From contig BJOX01000270.1 of the NCBI GenBank assembly GCA_009731375.1, forward strand, positions 226,144 through 283,428: DNA of 57,285 nucleotides, written 5' to 3'. Source of the DNA: Paulinella micropora (lineage: Eukaryota > Cercozoa > Imbricatea > Euglyphida). Below, piece by piece: positions 1 to 8,000 of this stretch; within the stretch, counting starts at the first letter, position 1; each line of letters opens with the position of its first letter. Below the pieces are notes generated by a model. It made no database searches. It was not told the DNA's origin and saw only the letters and a list, made by a program, of their open reading frames with translations. Position numbers and translations under genes: made by a program.

Positions 1-26
1 GGGGGGGGGGGGGGGGGGGGGGGGGG
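1..26. repeat. Poly-G run at window edge
   Basis: Twenty-six consecutive G at the very start. Similar G/C homopolymer blocks sit beside N gaps at 37738-37780 and 40408-40452, so this is probably a contig-end sequencing or assembly artefact rather than biology. Confidence 0.6.
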
Positions 27-164
27 AACGTCTCTATGGAGTGAATGATAAGTTTTCTGTTGGTGTATGTGCAGCCGATGAAAACATGCGGCTTCAGCAA
101 CAAGGCGTCACCGTTTGACACAATTTGTAGGCTATCGGGATGTTTTTGAACGCTGATAGAATAA

Positions 165-207
165 TGATGATGATGATGATGATGATGATGATAGTAATGA
201 TAATAAT

Positions 208-240
<33 letters not shown>

Positions 241-328
241 AAGAAGAAGAAGAAGAAGAAGAAGAAGAAGAAGAAGAAGAAGAAGAAGAAGAAGAAGAAG
301 AAGAAGAAGAAGAAGAAGAAGAAGAATG

Positions 329-380
<52 letters not shown>

Positions 381-396
381 CAACAACAACAACAAC

Positions 397-460
<64 letters not shown>

Positions 461-530
461 TAATAACAGTAACAATAATCATAATGAAGTAATAAGCAAT
501 CGTAATAATAATAATAATAATAATAATAAT
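165..530. repeat. Compound trinucleotide microsatellite (ATG/AAG/AAT/AAC)
   Basis: Runs of ATG, AAG, AAT, AAC and again AAT follow each other with sharp changes of motif. The open frames here on both strands are products of the repeat and not genes. Confidence 0.95.
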
Positions 531-664
531 GTTAATGATAGTCATAATAGTTAGCAATAATACTAATAGTAACAATAATAGCAACAACGAACAAATAATT
601 TTACAACAATACTGCTTATGCATACCTGACCTCCACTGTTGCCTTCCTGAAACTGATCCACACA

Positions 665-717
665 AACACACACACACACACACACACACCTACACACACA
701 CACACACACATATATAC

Positions 718-755
<38 letters not shown>

Positions 756-818
756 TGCGTCTTGCCGAACTCCAGACAGACCTATATCTATCTATCTATC
801 TATCTGTCTGTCTATCTG

Positions 819-872
<54 letters not shown>
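665..872. repeat. (CA)n, (TA)n and (TATC)n microsatellites
   Basis: A CA run, then a TA run, then about 90 bases of TATC with a few TGTC variants. Confidence 0.95.
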
Positions 873-1010
873 GAGACGCTATCGAGACACTATCAAGATA
901 CTATCGAGATGTTATCCATGTCTCTCTCACTTGCACTTTCTTCAACTCTATACAGTTGAGGATTCCCCTTTGATGCTCTTTTATTTTGCTCTTTCCCGTG
1001 ACTCATACCT

Positions 1011-1436
1011 TCAAGTGGTAAGTTTTTTCTTATTGAAAATGTTTGGCGCAGTAGAATCACTACAGCATAGACTTACGCGAACGCCCCTGTTTTTACTGAC
1101 CTTACCGATCGCCTTCTTATATGCTTCTTTTTCATCTGAGCCATTACGAAAAGCAAGCGTTCTCCATTTACCGGTATTATTAATAAAGTCGTTCTGAGTC
1201 CACTCCGACATGTGTCGATGGAAATTTACAGCTTCACCTCCTAAGCTCTTCCATTCTATCTCAGTCTTCGTCTTCCCATGAGTGGCAAGTATTTTATTAA
1301 AGCAGTGCTTGCGTAAAGATAATATTATTAATAATACAAGACCAGCGAATAGAACTCGAGAATGTCTTTGAGATAAGTGGTTACTTCTCTCATTCCTAGG
1401 GCAAGCCTGAGCCGGCGCCGCGTCCGGGTTCTTCAA
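1011..1436 (-). other. Unassigned open frame, 141 codons, upstream of LTR element
   Basis: A non-repetitive open frame with a possible membrane segment near residues 29-41 (VLFAGLVLLIILS) followed by a hydrophilic, charged half. I recognise no family. It lies just outside the 5' LTR of E1, so it belongs to the pre-insertion locus. It could be an exon of a host gene, or chance; no splice sites or paralogous copies in the window support it. Confidence 0.2.
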
Positions 1437-1477
1437 TTACAATATTGTTGACCATCATGATCCTTGACTCTCAACCG

Positions 1478-1481
1478 TCTG
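1478..1481. other. Target site duplication TCTG, left copy (E1)
   Basis: TCTG directly precedes the 5' LTR and recurs at 11877-11880 directly after the 3' LTR. This gives a 4-bp target duplication and fixes both ends of the element. Confidence 0.85.
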
Positions 1482-1728
1482 TGTAGGCATCACCACCCGG
1501 ATAGCCGGTAAAAAGTATCCTTTTTCTGGTGTTAGGTGCACCTAGTTTTTTCTCATTATTTTCAATATTGTTTGGCCGGATTTGACCTAATGCCATTTTA
1601 ACCTTGGTCTGTTGCCGTTTTCTTTTCGGCTTCACTGAGCTAATATAACGAGACATAATTCTCTTTTGGGGATTTGTGTCTGGTTGTATTACCGACTTTT
1701 TATTGAGCTATCTTCGGGGATTGTAACA
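1482..1728 (+). repeat. E1 5' LTR
   Basis: This 247-bp copy of the terminal repeat aligns end to end without gaps with 11630-11876. It has TG...CA termini. It should carry the element's promoter, but I see no convincing TATA box. Confidence 0.92.
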
Positions 1729-1729
1729 T

Positions 1730-1747
1730 TGGAGTCACCAACACAAG
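1730..1747 (+). promoter_or_regulatory. E1 primer binding site
   Basis: TGGAGTCACC starts one base after the LTR, the usual place and spelling for a tRNA 3'-end complement (a tRNA ending GGUGACUCCA). E2 has TGGAGTCCACAC at the matching site, so the two may use the same tRNA or one close to it. I cannot name the tRNA. Confidence 0.7.
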
Positions 1748-2500
1748 GCTGATTTCTTTTCTGGCTTGTTTTTGGAACAGCAGAAAGAAAAATTGGACAG
1801 ACCTATCTCTTCTGAGTAGGTGTTCCAAAAAACAAATACTCCAGCACATCCCCACACAGCTCTTTTTGCAAAACTAGACGTCTAGGCGTTTGTGAGTAGG
1901 TGTCTCAGTACCCTCTCCACAGCCTGTATCTGTGTCCTCACAAGGAGGCCAGACACCAGACCTCGTAGCTGTTCTTTTGTTCTCTCTTGAGACAGAGACA
2001 GAGTAGGTCAACAGACGTACAAACAAACACTCACAGTTACAAACAAACTTGAAGGACACGAGCGTAGTACTCTACCTTTCAAGTCTGTGCACTTTGTTGC
2101 CTCTCAAACCACACACATCAGAGTATTTTTGCAAATCTCTGACTGTCTTTCGACAATAGGTCTGAACAAGTGTCCCACGACAAGTCGACATCTCAAGGAG
2201 TGCTTCTCTAGCCTCTTTGACATTATCTGTACATAGGTCCTCGTACCTCATAACAGATACAACAACAAAAAGAGAAAAAGAAAAGAGGAGTGGAGAAGGA
2301 GATCAAATTTTCAGAGAAAGTCGTACAGATTACTTCTTTCTCACAAAAAAAAAAAAAAAAAAAAAAACATAAGACATAGAGGTGAGACGCTCTCTCTCTA
2401 TACTGTCTTTTCGTTTTTTCTCTCTATTCGTTCCTCATAGACGAACAGAGCAATTACTGGGTAGAAACAACTCTGTCTCATCCGTATTCCTTCAGCATCC
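1748..2500 (+). other. E1 untranslated leader
   Basis: About 750 bases between the primer site and gag, with a run of about 23 A at 2346-2367. No open frame here looks coding. Confidence 0.6.
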
Positions 2501-5011
2501 ATGTCTACTAGGTCTGAAGACTGGCAGGAAGGAGGGGGGGAGAGTGAGCGAACCCCAGGAAACGAAGAGGAGTTCGTTGACTCTCATGCAGAAGGAGGAG
2601 ATCTGGCACCTTCCTTTGACACAGGAGGAGCAGAGAATCAATTTTTTACTGCGCCTTCCTTTGACACAGGAGGAGCAGAGGAAGTCGAGGAGGAGCAGAA
2701 GGGAGGAGAGGAAGCGAGGTTTGTGGCCGAATATGGCAAACTAAGTAAGAAGGAGTTTGAGGAGAAGAAAGGGAAGGATGAGGCCTATAAATGGCTATAC
2801 ATTCCCCAAGAAATGCGATGGGGACAACCCTTGAAGAAGGAGGACATCTGTTACCCTCTCCCAAGGCAAGCTCTGCCTCTGGCAGAATTCCTCAGAGACG
2901 ACGGTGCACAGTTACAGGTGCAACATGTCTCATTTGGGGACAATATGTCTTTACTGGAGCTACTCGACCTCTCATGGACAGTGTTTGAGTGTGCTATACT
3001 CTTTGAGTACCAGACTGGAAAGACTGTGCTGCCATGGAACACAAGAGCACTGGCTAGGTTGCTCGATCCTGGTCAGGACATTGATTCAATAAAGAGAGTG
3101 GAAAAGGAGTTTAAGTTCAGGAATCCAAAAGGACAGATCAATGTCATGGATGTGTCTCTGAAACTTATGGAGGCCAAGTTAGTGGACCTGGGTAAACTCC
3201 AACACACCCAGTTTGGCAGGGACCTTCACCCGGCCCTGAGGGAAATAGAAGGCGAAGCTGGAGGGGTGACGAGGATGAAGAAGCTGCATGCGGCCTTGGT
3301 GAAGGATGACGCATGGAAGAGGTGGGTCTTCACGAAGGATCATACGATCTTGGAGGGGACGGCCGCACCACCCCCCACCAATAAAGCGGGAGAGAAGGAG
3401 TTGGCGGAGAAGGCCTTGTTCCTTCGGAAGGCAGCTGAGATCCTGTCTTTTTTTCATCATGCCCAAGAGCTGTATATCAAAGAGCTAGCGGCTGAGAAAG
3501 AAAAGAAGGAGATGGAGGCAAAGATTGCATTAGCCAAGGCGGCGGGAACAAAGGGACCGAAATATTCCTCTGGATCTTATATGGCTCCCTCGGGCCGCTC
3601 CGCCCCGTCAGCCCACACAGCCCCTTCGGCCCCTGCGACTAGCTCAGCGCCTACCACTGTTATTGTCAACAGTAATGACAAAAAGGACAGACAGGCTATC
3701 ATACAGGCCTTCCAAAAATATACAAAGTCCGATGCCACTGCTCTGACGCTGTATGCAGAGACAGCGAGTCAGAAGGACACGGATGCGAACCTTCGAGACA
3801 AGCTCAGAAGAATTGATGCTTGTATGAAGCAGCATCCAACGGACGAAACACAGGAGTATGAGGCGTTGTACACCTTGTTGGACCCATCAATCATCACACA
3901 AGGGTTTGATGTTGGGGAGTACAAGGCGATGAGAGCGGTAGAGGTGGCGGCTAGGAGAGCAGCCTCAGACCTGCAATGCACGGTGCCAGTTGCCGTCCTC
4001 TTGCAATACTTTAAAACTCATGGGTATCAGCACCTGTGCACTGGTACTTTGATTGGGTTTGAGATTTTTCAAGAGGTGAACGAAGGGCTGGGCATTGGCA
4101 CGAGGTTGGCAGCGATCCTCACTGAGGTCAGCGCCAAGTACGGGCTCTTTTATAGCCGGAAGTCTATCATTTTGTACTTCCTGAGTGCTTTGTGTACACG
4201 ACACCCGAGCAAGCTCGCAAGGATCATACAGTCCTGTCCGACCTTCACGGCGGTGAAGACGGCGGATTTTTTAGAAACGAATATATACGAGAGGACTGTA
4301 GCGGCTACTCCGCCGGGCGACCTGTTCAAGGAGGTGCTCGACGCGTGTTCCGAATTGGACACGGCCACCGAGTCATTCTCCAGTGCCGCGACACAGGGGG
4401 TTGGAGGTGCTCAAGCAGCACATGCAACTCGAACGGCAGGTCTCAAGAGGGGGAGAGATGAGCCGACGCCGTGCTACCGCTATTTTTCATACATGGCGTG
4501 TAAGCATGAGGCACAGAAAGGAGTAGGCAATTGCCTCTTCAGCCACGACTCTCTTGATGATAGGCAGCGAAATCTTTTCCTTAGAGAGCTCGAAGGCATG
4601 AAAAAGACCATGTACGCCATGTACAAGAAGGAGTTGGAGGAGGGGAGGTGGAATGCGAATATGGTCTCGGATGCGGAGTTCCGGGAGGCCATCATTTACT
4701 TCCTTGACAGAATGAAGAGAAGGGAGAAGAGAGAGACATCGGGCCGATCAAAGGCGCCGACTAGAGGAGGAGGAGAGACGAGAGGATCGTCACGAGGGTC
4801 CCGAGGGACACCAAGAGGGGCGGCACCACGAGGACGAGGCTTTCGTGGAAGGGGAGGACGGACCCCAGCGCGCCCTCCCAGAGGACACGGATACTGGAAT
4901 TATAGCACCAGTTCCAGCTCCAACTACCCCCAGCAAGCTTATACCGCTACGGAGGGGGGACGTCAAGACGAAGACACCGGCTCAGGTGAGCGTGTTGTCG
5001 TCGTAGACTGA
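2501..5011 (+). CDS. gag: Gag-like protein with CCCH zinc finger and RGG tail (E1)
   Basis: An 836-residue structural protein that should package element RNA in cytoplasmic particles. The N-terminal 90 residues are Glu/Gly-rich and acidic. Residues about 300-345 are charged and helix-like. Residues about 355-385 are a Pro/Ser/Ala linker. Residues 658-682 hold C-x8-C-x10-C-x3-H (C658, C667, C678, H682), a CCCH-type finger where most gypsy Gags carry a CCHC knuckle. Residues about 745-800 are RGG/GRG-rich, a basic RNA-binding tail. The start is the ATG at 2501; frames opening earlier overlap in another frame and look spurious. The frame ends in UGA at 5009-5011 and continues open in the same frame into pol. 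E2 carries a broken homologue that keeps the same Cys/His spacing style. Role by position and composition; confidence in Gag is high. Confidence 0.85.
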   Translation: MSTRSEDWQEGGGESERTPGNEEEFVDSHAEGGDLAPSFDTGGAENQFFTAPSFDTGGAEEVEEEQKGGEEARFVAEYGKLSKKEFEEKKGKDEAYKWLYIPQEMRWGQPLKKEDICYPLPRQALPLAEFLRDDGAQLQVQHVSFGDNMSLLELLDLSWTVFECAILFEYQTGKTVLPWNTRALARLLDPGQDIDSIKRVEKEFKFRNPKGQINVMDVSLKLMEAKLVDLGKLQHTQFGRDLHPALREIEGEAGGVTRMKKLHAALVKDDAWKRWVFTKDHTILEGTAAPPPTNKAGEKELAEKALFLRKAAEILSFFHHAQELYIKELAAEKEKKEMEAKIALAKAAGTKGPKYSSGSYMAPSGRSAPSAHTAPSAPATSSAPTTVIVNSNDKKDRQAIIQAFQKYTKSDATALTLYAETASQKDTDANLRDKLRRIDACMKQHPTDETQEYEALYTLLDPSIITQGFDVGEYKAMRAVEVAARRAASDLQCTVPVAVLLQYFKTHGYQHLCTGTLIGFEIFQEVNEGLGIGTRLAAILTEVSAKYGLFYSRKSIILYFLSALCTRHPSKLARIIQSCPTFTAVKTADFLETNIYERTVAATPPGDLFKEVLDACSELDTATESFSSAATQGVGGAQAAHATRTAGLKRGRDEPTPCYRYFSYMACKHEAQKGVGNCLFSHDSLDDRQRNLFLRELEGMKKTMYAMYKKELEEGRWNANMVSDAEFREAIIYFLDRMKRREKRETSGRSKAPTRGGGETRGSSRGSRGTPRGAAPRGRGFRGRGGRTPARPPRGHGYWNYSTSSSSNYPQQAYTATEGGRQDEDTGSGERVVVVD

Positions 5012-5086
5012 CGGGAGGAGAAGAGAGAGGAAAAGAAGAGAGAGAAGGAGATAAAAACTGTTCTTTTTAATCCGACAGTCACAGTT
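5006..5086 (+). promoter_or_regulatory. Candidate UGA-CGG stop-codon readthrough site between gag and pol
   Basis: Gag stops at UGA (5009-5011) and the next codon is CGG. Reading on in the same frame there is no further stop until pol, whose first ATG is at 5087, so 25 codons of purine-rich spacer are open. UGA followed by CGG is the known type II readthrough context of several plant viruses and alphaviruses. GGGAGGAG at 5013-5020 can pair with TTCCTCCC at 5124-5131 (one G-U), a possible downstream structure. E2 cannot be compared because its junction lies in an N gap. Confidence 0.6.
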
Positions 5087-8000
5087 ATGCCTACTGTTGA
5101 TGAACAGGATACGAACGGTTCCGTTCCTCCCAGACGTGAAGGTGAAGGCACACAGCCTCACAAGCCTCAAGGTAAGCACTTGCTAGTTCATCCTTCGAGA
5201 GCTAATATGATAAATGATGCGAATAGGAAGGCGAAGAAGGCGATGGAGGAGAGGAAGCCGAAACCAAAGGCTAGGTCTCCTCCTACGAAGAAGCAGCGGA
5301 CCGTACCCCCGCCAAAGGACTCAATAGTCTCTGCTATAGACACGAGTACACTCGGTGTACCAGACTCTGTCCAAAAGACACTCGAGATACCGGAAGCCCC
5401 GGAGACTCAAGAAGTTAAGTTGGCGGAAAAGGGGGGAGAACGAGAAGAGGACAAGGAACTTGAGCTTAGACTCAAAACCCTAGAACGAAAAATTCATGTG
5501 CTAGCGGCTAGTTTACATAGACCAGACGCGCTATGCTACACTGACCTCTTTTGTGAAACTTTACAAACCACATTAAAAGTTGGTAATGATACGATGGCGA
5601 ATATTAATATTGTCGGCCAGAAGTTTTTGAATAGTCACCGGACATGGGTGGACAAAAACATTAGAAAAACAAAGGGGACCCTAAAAGGGGTAGGCAGCCG
5701 TACGGAAATTACGGGCATCGTCACATTAATTTTCAAATTGAAATCCGGTCGAGTATATCGTGCGGACCTCTATGTTGTCCCCGATTACCACGGTTCAATC
5801 CTGCTGTCGTATGACCAATTGGCTACGATGGGGGCTGTGATCGATTGCGCCGCACGGCGGGTGATTTATGGAGTGAAGAATGGAGAGGAGGAGGATATTA
5901 ATCCGATGACTGCTACTGACTCATACGAGGCTTTTGAGCTGAGTCTAGCAACGGAGAGGAAAAAGTTGGCCTTCGTACATGAGGCAACTGAAGCCTATGT
6001 ACACCCCTATGTCACAGTGCCGGAGGAACTGACCTGGACCGACAATTGGGAGACGGAGATGCAGGCGTATACGGTTACGATTCCCGCATGGGACAGAAAG
6101 TCTATTGATGACTTAGTCGTAGCGCGTAATGAGGAGATAATATGTGTTGCGAAACAGTGCCCGTCGTTGGCCAGATTCGCAGAAGGTGGCGGGGCAGATG
6201 TCCATATTACTAATGGCTACTGTTACCATGCGAAGGTGTCAGATGAGAAGAGAGAGGCGTTTGTGCCAAGGAGGAAGGGGCGTATCCCCGATACTCCAGC
6301 GGATGACATTAAAACTTTTATCACGAACTTTTGGGGCGATGTGCCTACCTGGCCGCGCTCATTAACTGAAGTGAAAAAGTGTCTACGGACTCTATTTGAG
6401 AGTAACAAGCCGTATACTGTCATTCTGCCATACAATGAGAAGGCGATCTGGGCACAGGAGATAAGGGACCGGCTTATTGATCATCCTATACCTGTTCCTT
6501 CTCGCAAGCAACAGTTAGTGGTGGCTTGTCGACTCGGGTCTCGGGAGCAGAGCAGTGCATACAAGCAAAAGCTCAGAGCCCAGGACAAGTTGAAATTGAT
6601 ACCTCAAGCTTTCACATGCTTTGATGGTTTCTACACCCGTAAGGCTCCGATACAATACGCGAACCTTATTGATATGCTTGTCGGGCTGGGTCATGATGAT
6701 GAGCCGGACACAGTCACGTATGAAAGAACGGGACTAGACGATTTGTCCGAGGAAGATTTGAGTTTGGAGGAGGACTTAGCGCCCCTCAAGGAGCATAAGA
6801 AGATGTCGGAGGAAGATTTCCAAGCGGCGGCGCGGAAAATTTTAGAAGAAGGAGTGGGTTCGGAGAGAGAGAAGGCGTTTCTCAAAGCTAAGATGGAGGC
6901 GTACAGAGAAATTTTCGACCCTCCTCGGGCAGGTGGTGTAAAGTCGGATGACTTCACTGCTGTCATTTACAAGATACCGGGTGCGGAGCCATCTCCGGCA
7001 CCACGGAGGGCAAATTTGAGCATACATGAGGCAAAAATAGCGGAGGAGAATGTGAGACAGTTGCTCGATGAGGACTTTATTGAGAGATCTACATCTCCAA
7101 TTGTCTCTCAACCGAAAATCGTCCCTAAGCCAGGAGGAGAATGGCGCTTGACGATCAATTATGCCCGTGTGAATAAGGTGCTAGAGGAAGAGAGAAATCC
7201 TCTGCCGACCTTAGAAGAAGGCAGAAGGGTGCTGCGGAATGCTAAATTCTATTCGGTCATTGACCTTAAGAACGGCTTCTGGCAGATACCACTGGACGAG
7301 AAATCCAGATGGCTGACTGCATTCGTTGTGGGTATGGAAATATACCAGTGGAAGGTGCTTCCAATGGGACTCAAACAGGCCCCGGGGCTCTTTCAGAAGG
7401 CGATGCAGAAGATGTTGAGCGGTCAATATGACGACCAGTCGGAGGATGGTTTTATGAGAAGGAGAGGACAGAAGGCGGGAGAATATGCATTTTGTTACAT
7501 CGATGACATCATCGTATACTCTAACACAATGGAAGAGCATATCGATCACTTGTCAGATGTCTTCAGGCGCATCGGAGCATTTGGCCTGAAATGCAACCTA
7601 AAGAAATGTCAGCTTGCCAGGACAAGTGTGACGTATTTGGGTTACGAGATTTCTCATAATAGGGTCTCGATATCGCGCGAGAAGAGGGAGGAGATCATGA
7701 GTAGACAGTTGCCAAAGAATCGCACAGAGTTACACTCTTTTCTTGCGATGGCACAGTACTACAGCCAGTTCATACCCGATTGGGGTGCAACTCGGGCTAA
7801 GCTGGAGAAGATGACTGATTTTGGAGACTTTGAGAAGTGGGATGAGGAGGCTTTGCAGGCGTTTAATACGCTCAAAGATCTCATTTACAAAGATCCCAAG
7901 GACGGCGGATTAGTACTTATGATGCCCGACTTTACGAAGCCGTTCGTAGTCGACACGGATGCATCTAAGTTTGCGATTGGCGCGGTGCTGCAACAGGAAG

